The position numbers and the translations under genes are program-made. A stretch of DNA of 64,000 bases from Alphaproteobacteria bacterium (GTDB taxonomy: Bacteria > Pseudomonadota > Alphaproteobacteria > Caulobacterales > Aquidulcibacteraceae), in assembly GCA_018969015.1 (NCBI GenBank), contig JAGWZE010000002.1, positions 1-64,000 on the forward strand. The letters are read 5' to 3'. Numbering within the stretch: position 1 is the first letter of the stretch; the number at the start of each line of letters is the position of its first letter. This document shows positions 43,646 to 50,923 of this stretch, one piece after another. The notes beneath the pieces were generated by a model that saw only the letters and a program-made list of their open reading frames with translations, ran no database searches and was not told the DNA's origin.

Positions 43646-44134
43646 TCAGGTCACGCGATCCCCTGGGGCTGCTCGACGAAAAAAAACGATCTCGGCGTCT
43701 GCGCTGACGACGAGCGTATCTGCGCCATCGCACGACGTCACCGCCCCGCCGAGCCGATAGAAGTAACCTTTGAGCTTCGCGTTCCAAGTGCAGTCGCGCA
43801 CGACCCACATCATTTGATAGGGCGTGTCCGGATAAATTGGCCGCAGGAATTTGATCGTCATCTGCGCGCCGACCATCGGCCCGTACTTGGTGAACTCCGT
43901 TGGGATCATCGCGGTGAACAGGCCGGTCACATGACTTCCGTTCGCGATCACACCCCCCATCTTTCGCGTGTGCGCATTCAGGGGATCGCGATGAAGGGGG
44001 TTCGCATCGCCGACTTGCGCCGCCCCCGCGACAATCTCCGCCGCGGTTAGTGACAAGGCCCGGGAAAACGCGTGCCCAACGGCCGGTCGGTTCGAGTCTG
44101 GCCCCACAGCGTCCAAAGGCCACCTCGTTTCCAC
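43646..44134 (-). CDS. MaoC-like acyl-CoA dehydratase (hotdog fold)
   Basis: A 162-residue R-specific enoyl-CoA hydratase-family protein. The hydratase motif GDANPLHRDP carries D43 and H48, the catalytic pair of MaoC enzymes. Other features are NGSHVTGLFTAMI and KFLRPIYPDTPY. It would hydrate or dehydrate an acyl-CoA and could serve the same acyl-CoA network as ccr and the hydratase at 17949. Several Met could start it; 44134 gives full length, whereas residues 1-19 are not conserved. It converges on the toxin gene (35 bases apart). Confidence 0.85.
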   Translation of the reverse strand: METRWPLDAVGPDSNRPAVGHAFSRALSLTAAEIVAGAAQVGDANPLHRDPLNAHTRKMGGVIANGSHVTGLFTAMIPTEFTKYGPMVGAQMTIKFLRPIYPDTPYQMMWVVRDCTWNAKLKGYFYRLGGAVTSCDGADTLVVSADAEIVFFRRAAPGDRVT

Positions 44135-44222
44135 TGCATCGAGAGCGTGACGTCTACATGTTCACGCAATCGACGCGGCCGTGTCACGTGAACGCTCTGT
44201 AAACGAACGAGGCAGCCGAGCT

Positions 44223-44885
44223 TCAGTCCCGGTCCGGCGCGCCGAGCGGGAAGTTCGGACGATACGGACGGGCCTCGTCGACGGCGCGGGCGAACGAGGG
44301 GCGCGCGAGGAGGCGCGCACGGTAGGCGCGGAGCGTGGCGAGATCGTCCGGGATCGGATGAACCCAGTCGGCGTAGAAGAGCGCGGGCGCGGCGGCGCAG
44401 TCGGCCAGCGTGAAGGTCTCGCAGGCGGCCCAGGTTCGGCCGGCGAGCTCGGTGTCCAGCCAGCCATAGACACGGTCGAGTCTGGCGCGCGCCAGCGCAA
44501 GGCCTTCCTCGAGGCGGGCGCGATCGCCGGTGAGCGCGGCGCCGACGGCGTTCTGCATCGCGCTCATGACGTGCATGTCGAAAACGCGGTCCAAGAAACG
44601 CACGGCGAGCGCTTCGCCCGGTGCGTCGGGGAGCAGGCGCACGGGTCCCGGATGCCGGAGGTGCAGGTGCTCGATGATGATGCTGGACTCCGCGATCGTC
44701 TCCCCGTCGTCGACGAGAACGGGAAACTGCGCCATCGGCCAGCGCGCGAGCCAGTCCTGCGCGATCGCCGGAAACTCTGGCGCGATCGTCCTGAAGTCGA
44801 AGGGCGTGGCGTTCTCGTAGAGCGCGATCAGAACCTTCTGTGTGTAGGACGAGAAGGGGTGTCCGTAGAGCGATAGCGTGGGCAT
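44223..44885 (-). CDS. Glutathione S-transferase family protein
   Basis: A 220-residue GST. N-terminal thioredoxin fold starts MPTLSLYGHPFSSYTQKVLIALYEN with Ser12/Ser13 in the catalytic-region motif, PQFPVLVDDG-like MAQFPVLVDDGETIAESSIIIEHL (the Pro-Val before the cis-Pro loop and ES at the glutathione-binding site), then an all-helical C-terminal domain with FTLADCAAAPALFYADWV. ATG 44885 is preferred over one 66 bases upstream because it gives the canonical N terminus. It probably conjugates or dehalogenates electrophiles; substrate unknown. Confidence 0.88.
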   Translation of the reverse strand: MPTLSLYGHPFSSYTQKVLIALYENATPFDFRTIAPEFPAIAQDWLARWPMAQFPVLVDDGETIAESSIIIEHLHLRHPGPVRLLPDAPGEALAVRFLDRVFDMHVMSAMQNAVGAALTGDRARLEEGLALARARLDRVYGWLDTELAGRTWAACETFTLADCAAAPALFYADWVHPIPDDLATLRAYRARLLARPSFARAVDEARPYRPNFPLGAPDRD

Positions 44886-45150
44886 GGCCCCGTGTGTGGC
44901 GCCGGAGGAGCCGCGTGTCGCGCCTCCACCGCAGTTTGCGGACTCCCCCAAATTCGAGCGGGCATGTGCGGTCGGTTCGCAGACGCAACCGATAATCCAA
45001 GACCCCTATGGGGTTTTCTGTCTGGGGTTTCGGTTTCCAACCCCAGAATTCCGGATCAAACCCCAGAATCTGGGACTACGGGTTGCCGGCGCGCCGGGCA
45101 TCTGGACGCGTGACGCATAAAAGTTCAAATCAGGGCCCAAGCGAGGGATC
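44886..45150. other. 265 bp intergenic stretch with repeated AACCCCAGAAT boxes
   Basis: No gene is confidently present. AACCCCAGAAT occurs twice in tandem with a 20-base period (45039-45049 and 45059-45069), and CTGGGGTT/AACCCCAG (45022-45029, 45039-45046) forms an 8 bp stem with a 9-base loop. Base composition from here to about 46080 is visibly less GC-rich than the neighbourhood. A short reading frame at 44964 begins MCGRFADA, the N terminus typical of SRAP proteins. Confidence 0.4.
44964..45110 (+). pseudogene. Possible remnant of an SRAP (YedK/HMCES) gene
   Basis: The frame starts MCGRFADATDNPRPLWGF and ends about 48 codons later without any further SRAP motif. MCGRF with a catalytic Cys2 is diagnostic of SRAP proteins that bind abasic DNA, but so short a match could be chance. 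Nothing downstream continues the family. Read as a possible truncated copy only. Confidence 0.25.
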
Positions 45151-45483
45151 GTGACGGACTTCAAAGAACTTTCGCGGCAACGAATGGCCGAAGCAGCATC
45201 CCGAATGTTGGCGGGGACGCTGACGTTCCTTGAGGGTGCCCGTCAAATCAGTGCACTTCGATTTGACGCGGGGCTCTCTGACGATCCAGACGTGCTCGCC
45301 TTTGTCGGCATCGATTCTGAGACCGACGACCTACCCGTGACCGGCAAAATACGAGAACTCTGGGACCCCGGTGCGCTGGAGAGGCTGCAACCGAGAATTG
45401 ACGAGGCAGAAGCTTGGGCGCGCGAGGTAGGAACTACCCGCTGCGAGAACCTGATCGTGCGTTTCGAAGCGCCAAAGCATTGA
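45151..45483 (+). CDS. Uncharacterised small protein
   Basis: A 110-residue protein, MTDFKELSRQRMAEAASRMLAGTLTFLEGARQISALRFDAG, with no signal peptide or membrane segment. It is acidic and helical, with an RxRxxE-type ending (NLIVRFEAPKH). GTG 45151 follows AGGGA by four bases. The base composition is lower in GC than neighbouring genes, which suggests recent acquisition. I do not recognise the family. Confidence 0.55.
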   Translation: MTDFKELSRQRMAEAASRMLAGTLTFLEGARQISALRFDAGLSDDPDVLAFVGIDSETDDLPVTGKIRELWDPGALERLQPRIDEAEAWAREVGTTRCENLIVRFEAPKH

Positions 45484-45616
45484 CGCCGAAGGACCGAGTT
45501 CGGCATCGCGCCTCGGCGCGCTTGGTAGGACGTCCGCTACGCTGCGCTCTCTGGACCCATAAAGCGGTCGATCACGCGATTTTTTCAGGCTTCATACCGG
45601 GGGCGACCCGTGATTT

Positions 45617-45627
45617 GGGGGGGGGGG
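45617..45627. repeat. Poly-G tract of 11
   Basis: Eleven consecutive G residues lie three bases beyond the stop of the TonB-like gene. Such homopolymers slip during replication and in sequencing, so its exact length is uncertain. Confidence 0.6.
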
Positions 45628-45630
45628 CAT

Positions 45631-46059
45631 TTAGTTCGCGCCGGTGGCCGATGTCGTCGCTGAACGCGAACTCTTGTCCGTGGCGGATGGAGCAAAACGC
45701 TTGAATGATAGCGGAACACTCAACCGCACGCCCTCGATTGCAATGCTCTGCCTCATCCTTGGCATGACGCGCCACTTTCGCGACATGTCGATGGCCGCGG
45801 CGCCAAATCCGTAGCCCTTTGGCTCTTCGGCCGCGACCGTGCAATCGAGCGTGGTGTCAATGTTGATCAGGCAGTCTAGCGTGACTGCGCCAGCAACGTT
45901 GTCCGCCGCTGCGCGTTCGGGGTAGTAGGCGTTCCAATTGAGGTCGTGGGGCCGGACGATCCACTTTGGCAGCGAGGGTTCGGAAGACGAGGGAGCCGCC
46001 GCTTTGGAAGCGCACGACGCGATAACCGTAGCGACCGCGAGAACTACAAATTTCCGCAT
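45631..46059 (-). CDS. Lipoprotein with TonB C-terminal-like domain
   Basis: A 142-residue exported protein. The signal peptide ends with a lipobox (VIASC, Cys16), then a TonB-C-like domain: YPERAAADNVAGAVTLDCLINIDTTLDC in part (residues about 46-73), with EEPKGYGFGAAAIDMSRKWRVMP (the characteristic GYGFG...A segment). Such domains contact outer-membrane receptors or peptidoglycan. The protein lacks the TonB transmembrane anchor; it may be a stand-alone accessory protein. GC content is lower than neighbours. Confidence 0.75.
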   Translation of the reverse strand: MRKFVVLAVATVIASCASKAAAPSSSEPSLPKWIVRPHDLNWNAYYPERAAADNVAGAVTLDCLINIDTTLDCTVAAEEPKGYGFGAAAIDMSRKWRVMPRMRQSIAIEGVRLSVPLSFKRFAPSATDKSSRSATTSATGAN

Positions 46060-46085
46060 GTTGCCCCCGAGCTATCTGTCGAGAT

Positions 46086-48416
46086 TTACGCCGCGCTGGC
46101 GGGAATGACGAAGCTGTCGATGACGCGCTTCTCGCCGGCCTTCTCGAAATCGACGGTGAGTTTCGACCCTTCGACGGTGCGAACTTTGCCGTAGCCGAAC
46201 TTCTGGTGGAACACGCGTTCGCCCGGCTTGTAGGTGGCGTCGCCCTCGCCGCTCTTGGCGATGAGGCGGGCGTCGCCTTCGATCGGCGGACGCGAGAACG
46301 CCCGCTGCTGGCCCATGCGATCCTGCGCGCGTTTCCAGCCGGGGCTCTCATAGCCGGAATTGAAACCGGCGCCGGGCGCGTAGTCGAAGCGCGAGCCGCC
46401 GTCGGAGAGGCCCGGCGCGCGACCGTAGCCCGTTTCGCTGATCGCATCGACGTGGGCTTCGGGCAGTTCGTCGATGAACCGCGAGGGCAGAACGCTCTGC
46501 CAGCGGCCATAGATCTGGCGATTGGCGGCGAAGGAGATCCGCGCGCTTTCGCGGGCGCGTGTGAGGCCGACATAGGCGAGCCGGCGCTCTTCCTCGAGAC
46601 CCTTGAGACCGGTTTCGTCGATCGCGCGCTGCGAGGGGAACACGCCTTCCTCCCAGCCCGGCAGGAACACCAGAGGCCATTCGAGGCCCTTCGCCGCGTG
46701 CAGCGTGGAGAGATGGACTTCGTCGCCGTCGCCGCCCTGGTCGATGTCGAGCACGAGTTCGACGTGTTCGAGATAGGCGGAGAGGCTGTCGAACTGGCCC
46801 ATCGCCTGGACGAGTTCTTTCAGGTTTTCCAGCCGCGTCTGCGCCGTCGGCGATTTGTCCGCCTTCAGCATGTCGGTGTAGCCGCTCTCGTCGAGGATCG
46901 TTTCGGCGAGGTCGACATGGCTCACGTCGCGCGACAAGGCGCGCCAGCGGTCAAGGTCGTTCATGAAGGCGATGAGGCCGGTGCGCGCGGCGCCGCGGAT
47001 TTCGTCCGTGGCCGTCACGTCGCGCGCGGCCCGCGCCAGCGAGACGCCCATGGCCCGCGCGATCGCCTGGAGCTTCGAGACGGAGCTGTCGCCGATGCCG
47101 CGCTTGGGCTGGTTGACGACGCGCTCGAACGCGAGGTCGTCGTCCTCCGAGCGCACGAGGCGCAGATAGGCGTGGGCGTCGCGCACTTCGGCGCGTTCGA
47201 AGAAGCGCGGGCCGCCGATCACCTTGTAGGGGATCTTCAGCATCAGGAAGCGCTCTTCGAAGCTGCGCATCTGCCACGCCGCGCGCACGAGCACCGCGAC
47301 GTCGGCGTGACGGCGGCCGCGCGAGACCCAGGATTCGATGTCGTCCGCGACGAGGCGGGCTTCGGCCTCGCCGTCCCAGATGCCGCGCACGCGCACGCGT
47401 TCGCCGTCGTCGTCCTCGGTCCAAAGCGTCTTGCCGAGGCGGCCCTGGTTCTTTGCGATCAGCTGCGAGGCGGCGGCGAGGATCGAGCCCTTGGAGCGGT
47501 AGTTGCGTTCGAGCCGGACGACCTGCGCGCCGGGAAAGTCGCGCTCGAAGCGGAGGATGTTGTCCACTTCGGCGCCGCGCCAGCCATAGATGGACTGGTC
47601 GTCGTCGCCGACGACGCAGATGTTCTGGCCGCCCTGCGCGAGAAGACGCAGCCACAGATACTGCGCGACGTTGGTGTCCTGGTACTCGTCGACGAGCAGA
47701 TAGGTGAGCTTGCGGTGATACTCCTGCAGAAGATCGGGATGCTTCTGGAAGATCGCGATCATGTGCAGGAGGAGATCGCCGAAATCGCAGGCGTTCAGCA
47801 CGGACAGGCGCGCCTGATAGGCGGCGTAGAGCTTCACGCCCTTGCCGTCGGCGTAGGCGTAGCCGTCTTCGGGCGGCACGCGATCGGGCGTCAGTGCGCG
47901 GTTCTTCCAGGCGTCGATCAGGCCGGCGAGCGCACGCGCAGGCCAGCGCTTCTCGTCGACGTCCTCGGCCTCGATCAACTGCTTGAGCAGGCGGATCTGG
48001 TCGTCGGTGTCGAGGATCGTGAAGTTCGATTTCAGGCCGGCGAGCTCGGCGTGGCGGCGCAGCATCTGCGCGCTGATCGAGTGGAACGTGCCGAGCCAGG
48101 GGATGCCGCCGGCGCCGGGGCCGAGCAGGCGTTCGACGCGCTCGCGCATCTCGCGCGCGGCCTTGTTCGTGAAGGTGACGGCCAGGATCTGCCACGGCTT
48201 GGCGCGGCCTGTGGCGAGCACGTGCGCCAGCCGCGTGGTGAGCACGCGCGTCTTGCCGGTGCCGGCGCCCGCCAGCACGAGCACGGGCCCGTCCAGGGCT
48301 TCGACCGCCGCGCGCTGTTCGGGATTCAGGCCGTCCAGATAGGGCGGCGCGGCCATTGCGCGCTGCGAGATCGATCCGGGCGAGATCGGCAGGTTCTCCG
48401 CCATAAGGGACGCCAT
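46086..48416 (-). CDS. UvrD/PcrA-family ATP-dependent DNA helicase
   Basis: A 776-residue superfamily 1A 3'-5' helicase for DNA repair and fork clearance. Motifs in order: LNPEQRAAV (Q motif, about residue 31), AGAGTGKTRV (Walker A, about 49-58), TFTNKAAREMRERV (Ia), LVDEYQDTN (Walker B), GDDDQSIYGWRGA (III), LERNYRS (IV), STLHAAKGLEWPLVFLPG (V) and ERRLAYVGLTRAR (VI). The C-terminal tail has the tudor-like PcrA segment HQKFGYGKVRTVEGSKLTVDFE. ATG 48416 starts MASLMAEN; an ATG at 48404 is close, and neither has a good Shine-Dalgarno. Single gene, convergent with the TonB-like lipoprotein. Confidence 0.95.
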   Translation of the reverse strand: MASLMAENLPISPGSISQRAMAAPPYLDGLNPEQRAAVEALDGPVLVLAGAGTGKTRVLTTRLAHVLATGRAKPWQILAVTFTNKAAREMRERVERLLGPGAGGIPWLGTFHSISAQMLRRHAELAGLKSNFTILDTDDQIRLLKQLIEAEDVDEKRWPARALAGLIDAWKNRALTPDRVPPEDGYAYADGKGVKLYAAYQARLSVLNACDFGDLLLHMIAIFQKHPDLLQEYHRKLTYLLVDEYQDTNVAQYLWLRLLAQGGQNICVVGDDDQSIYGWRGAEVDNILRFERDFPGAQVVRLERNYRSKGSILAAASQLIAKNQGRLGKTLWTEDDDGERVRVRGIWDGEAEARLVADDIESWVSRGRRHADVAVLVRAAWQMRSFEERFLMLKIPYKVIGGPRFFERAEVRDAHAYLRLVRSEDDDLAFERVVNQPKRGIGDSSVSKLQAIARAMGVSLARAARDVTATDEIRGAARTGLIAFMNDLDRWRALSRDVSHVDLAETILDESGYTDMLKADKSPTAQTRLENLKELVQAMGQFDSLSAYLEHVELVLDIDQGGDGDEVHLSTLHAAKGLEWPLVFLPGWEEGVFPSQRAIDETGLKGLEEERRLAYVGLTRARESARISFAANRQIYGRWQSVLPSRFIDELPEAHVDAISETGYGRAPGLSDGGSRFDYAPGAGFNSGYESPGWKRAQDRMGQQRAFSRPPIEGDARLIAKSGEGDATYKPGERVFHQKFGYGKVRTVEGSKLTVDFEKAGEKRVIDSFVIPASAA

Positions 48417-48519
48417 CGTTGATTCGGGCTCAACTTGTAGCACAGATCGGGAACGCGTCACCGCACGCGGCGCCTCGATCCACAGCCGCGTCGAAGCGGT
48501 CGCCACAAGGAGAACCCCG

Positions 48520-49029
48520 ATGACGTTTCCCGATCTTCCCTTGCTCGATGAGCTGCGGGCTGCGGCGCGCGCGCGGCGCAAGGATGCAGCGGCCGCGGCC
48601 GCGGCGGCTGCGGCGATGAATGCGGGTGTGTCCTTCGGCGATCGCGCAGCGGACGCCGTAGCGGCGGTGGTCGGCTCCTGGCGGTTCGTGCTGATCCAGA
48701 GTTCGCTGCTTGCGGCGTGGCTCGTCTGGAACACGATCGGCGGCCGGCCCTTCGACCCGTTTCCCTTCATCCTGTTGAATCTGATGCTTTCGTTCCAGGC
48801 GGCCTACACCGCGCCGATCATCATGATGAGCCAGAACCGGCAGTCTGACGTCGACCGCAAGCGCGCGATCGCGGATTTCGACGTGAACACCAAGGCCGAA
48901 CTCGAGATCGAGCTTCTGCACCACAAGCTCGACCTGCTGCGGGAGCAGGAGATCGCGCGGCTGAGCGACGCCGTGGACCGGTTGTCGCGGATTCTCGAGG
49001 GTCAGACGGGGCCGGCGCGCAACGCGTAG
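48520..49029 (+). CDS. DUF1003 membrane protein
   Basis: A 169-residue protein with a helical Ala-rich N terminus, two membrane segments (SWRFVLIQSSLLAAWLVWNTIGG and the LLNLMLSFQAAYTAPIIMMSQ region, about 54-105) and a C-terminal cytoplasmic helical domain (RKRAIADFDVNTKAELEIELLHHKLD in part). DPFPFILLNLMLS and NRQSDVDRKRA are the DUF1003 hallmarks. Function unknown. AAGGAG is seven bases before the ATG. The 3' end overlaps the RHH gene on the opposite strand by 28 bases. Confidence 0.85.
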   Translation: MTFPDLPLLDELRAAARARRKDAAAAAAAAAAMNAGVSFGDRAADAVAAVVGSWRFVLIQSSLLAAWLVWNTIGGRPFDPFPFILLNLMLSFQAAYTAPIIMMSQNRQSDVDRKRAIADFDVNTKAELEIELLHHKLDLLREQEIARLSDAVDRLSRILEGQTGPARNA

Positions 49030-49223
49030 ACGCGGCAGGCGGAGGCGAGCGGGCGCTCGGGCGTGCTTTCGGAGCGGGTCTGATCGATCCACGCGATCAG
49101 CTGGGGGACCGTGACGGCGTTGCGGGCGGCGGCGGCCTCGAGTGCGGCCCAGAATTCCGGCTCGAGCGCCAGGGATGTCCGATGCCCGGCGATGGCCACG
49201 GATCGCTTTTCCAGTGAACTCAT
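49002..49223 (-). CDS. Ribbon-helix-helix (RHH_4) protein
   Basis: A 73-residue protein of the RHH_4 (PF13467-like) type: VAIAGHRTSLALEPEFWAALEAAAARNAVTVPQLIAWID, with the central helix-turn-helix pair. Often located beside the small DUF4169 gene in alphaproteobacteria, as here (two bases away). Probably a DNA- or RNA-binding regulator. The start MSSLEKRSV at 49223 is chosen because it matches family N termini. Confidence 0.8.
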   Translation of the reverse strand: MSSLEKRSVAIAGHRTSLALEPEFWAALEAAAARNAVTVPQLIAWIDQTRSESTPERPLASACRVYALRAGPV

Positions 49224-49224
49224 T

Positions 49225-49401
49225 TCACTCTTCGAGTTTGGCGCCGTCCAGATCGCGGGACTGCTTTTCCCGCTCGGCTTGCATGCGCTCGCGCTCGCTC
49301 TTGGTGCGGCCGAAGAACGCCCGGTTCTCGGCGGAACGCCGAGCGGCTTCATCGCGCGCGCGGGCCTTCCGCGCCTGATTGAGATTGATGACTTCGCCCA
49401 T
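49225..49401 (-). CDS. DUF4169 small protein
   Basis: A 58-residue highly charged, helical protein: MGEVINLNQARKARARDEAARRSAENRAFFGRTKSER in part. MGEVINLNxxRKxRAR and NRxxFGRTKxER are the DUF4169 hallmarks. It lies directly upstream of the RHH gene on the same strand, in the conserved order. Function unknown; possibly nucleic-acid binding given the Arg/Lys-rich helix. Confidence 0.8.
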   Translation of the reverse strand: MGEVINLNQARKARARDEAARRSAENRAFFGRTKSERERMQAEREKQSRDLDGAKLEE

Positions 49402-49478
49402 GACGCACCTATGCACAACGTCATGCCACAAACTCGCGCCGGACTCCAGGCGCGCGGGCGCCCCGCGGGCGGCCGGCG

Positions 49479-50672
49479 TCATCTCTTCCGCGTGATCCAG
49501 CCGCCGCCGGTGGGGGTGAGATCGCCACGCGCCTCGTCGAGATTGGGCGCCGGCGGGCGTGTCGGCGTGTCGGGGTAGCCGGAGATCTTGAACACCGAGC
49601 CCGGCACTTTGAGCACGCCGAGCTCGTCGTCCTCGATCGTCACGACCATGCCGCGTGCGGCGATCTGGGGATCCTCGGCGATGTCGGCGACGGTGTGGAT
49701 CGGCGCGCACGGCACGCCCGCGGCGCCCAGGCGCGCGAGCCACGCCGCGGCGGTGTCGCCCGCGAGCGCGGTCTCGATCTCGGCTTTCAGCTCCTTCTCG
49801 GTGGCGAAGCGGCCGAACATCGTCGCGAAGCGGGCGTCGGTGGTCCAGGAGGGGCGGCCGAGCGCTGCGGCGAGGAGCCCGAACAGGCGATCATTGCCGC
49901 AGGCGATCGCGATGGGGCCGTCCTTGGCGTTGAACACGTCGAACGGCGTGATCATCGGATGGCGCGAGCCGGCCGGCTTGGGGACGTCGCCGGCGGCCAG
50001 ATAGCGCACCAGCGCCTGCTCGAGCAGGACGAACTGGCTGTCGAGCATCGCGATGTCGATGACGCGGCCCGGCGCGGCGGGGTTGGCCTTGCGCTCGACC
50101 AGCGCCGCGGAGATGGCGGTCGAGGCGAACATGCCCGCCGCCATGTCGCCGATGGAGATCCCCATGCGCACGCCGGCGCCGCCTTCGGGCCCGTTGATCG
50201 ACATCATGCCGGACAGCGCCTGCACGATGAGATCATAGGCGGGGAGATCGCGCATCGGGCCGGTTTGTCCGAACCCGGAGATGCGCGCATAGATGAGGCC
50301 TGGATTGAGCGCGAGCAGGCGTTCGTTCGCATAGCCGAGCTTTTCCATCGTGCCGGGACGGAAGTTCTCGACGAGCACGTCGGCGCCGGTCACGAGATCG
50401 TCGAAGACAGCGCGGTCCGCCTCGCGCGTGAGATCGAGGGCGAGCGAGCGTTTGCCCCGGTTCAGCGTGGCGAAGAACACGCTCTCGCCGCCCTGGAAGG
50501 GCGGGAAGGTGCGCATGTCGTCGCCGAGGCCGGGCGCCTCGATCTTCAGCACCTCCGCGCCAAGCTCCCAGAGCAGCATCGTGCAGTACGGCCCGGCGAG
50601 CACGCGCGTCAGATCGAGAATGCGCACGCCGGCGAGGGGGCCGCGCGGCGGTGGGGAAGCGGCGTCGGACAT
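49479..50672 (-). CDS. CaiB/BaiF (class III) CoA-transferase
   Basis: A 397-residue class III CoA-transferase that moves CoA from a donor acyl-CoA to a carboxylic acid. It opens GPLAGVRILDLTRVLAGPYCTMLL, has the FRPGTMEKLG segment, an Asp in MGISIGDMAAG (the catalytic Asp position of the family) and a C-terminal domain ending near NLDEARGDLTPTGG. AGGAG lies upstream of the ATG at 50672. It may activate the same kinds of acids as the ligase at 24373, or an intermediate such as mesaconate or succinate. Confidence 0.9.
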   Translation of the reverse strand: MSDAASPPPRGPLAGVRILDLTRVLAGPYCTMLLWELGAEVLKIEAPGLGDDMRTFPPFQGGESVFFATLNRGKRSLALDLTREADRAVFDDLVTGADVLVENFRPGTMEKLGYANERLLALNPGLIYARISGFGQTGPMRDLPAYDLIVQALSGMMSINGPEGGAGVRMGISIGDMAAGMFASTAISAALVERKANPAAPGRVIDIAMLDSQFVLLEQALVRYLAAGDVPKPAGSRHPMITPFDVFNAKDGPIAIACGNDRLFGLLAAALGRPSWTTDARFATMFGRFATEKELKAEIETALAGDTAAAWLARLGAAGVPCAPIHTVADIAEDPQIAARGMVVTIEDDELGVLKVPGSVFKISGYPDTPTRPPAPNLDEARGDLTPTGGGWITRKR

Positions 50673-50923
50673 CGTTAACTCCTGCGGGCGATGAGCCTAC
50701 AGCGCCCAACGGGCGGATGCGACGCGGCGATACGCCAAGCGGCGGCATGGTTGACGGTTTGGTGAGCCCGTGAGTTTTCACCTGCATGAGTTTTGCAGGG
50801 CCTTAAGCTGTTTGGGCGAAACCCTGATCGAGCCGCCCGAATCATCGGCGCCACACGTGGGCGCCGTGCGTTCCGGCTTCGGCGCCGCGCGGTGCGTGGT
50901 CGGGCCTCGGTTGGGGAGTGGCG
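50673..50923. promoter_or_regulatory. Intergenic region in front of the DPA-like operon
   Basis: 251 bases between divergent genes. No coding region is seen. The operon start is 5' of the ATG at 50924. A small run GAGTTTTCACCTGCATGAGTTTTGC (in part) near 50771-50797 repeats GAGTTTT twice, 17 bases apart. No convincing -35/-10 pair was found. It may contain the promoters of both CaiB and the HAD-UbiA gene. Confidence 0.25.

Noticed and set aside
44135-44222. Tested for an extra small gene between MaoC and GST
   Set aside because: Only 88 bases without a supported start or ribosome binding site.
45414-45704. A 96-codon plus-strand frame overlapping the low-GC patch
   Set aside because: It overlaps the end of the 110-residue gene, has no motif, and runs through the poly-G tract.
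46206-48422. A 738-codon plus-strand frame antisense to the UvrD helicase
   Set aside because: The helicase has all seven motifs; the plus frame has none.
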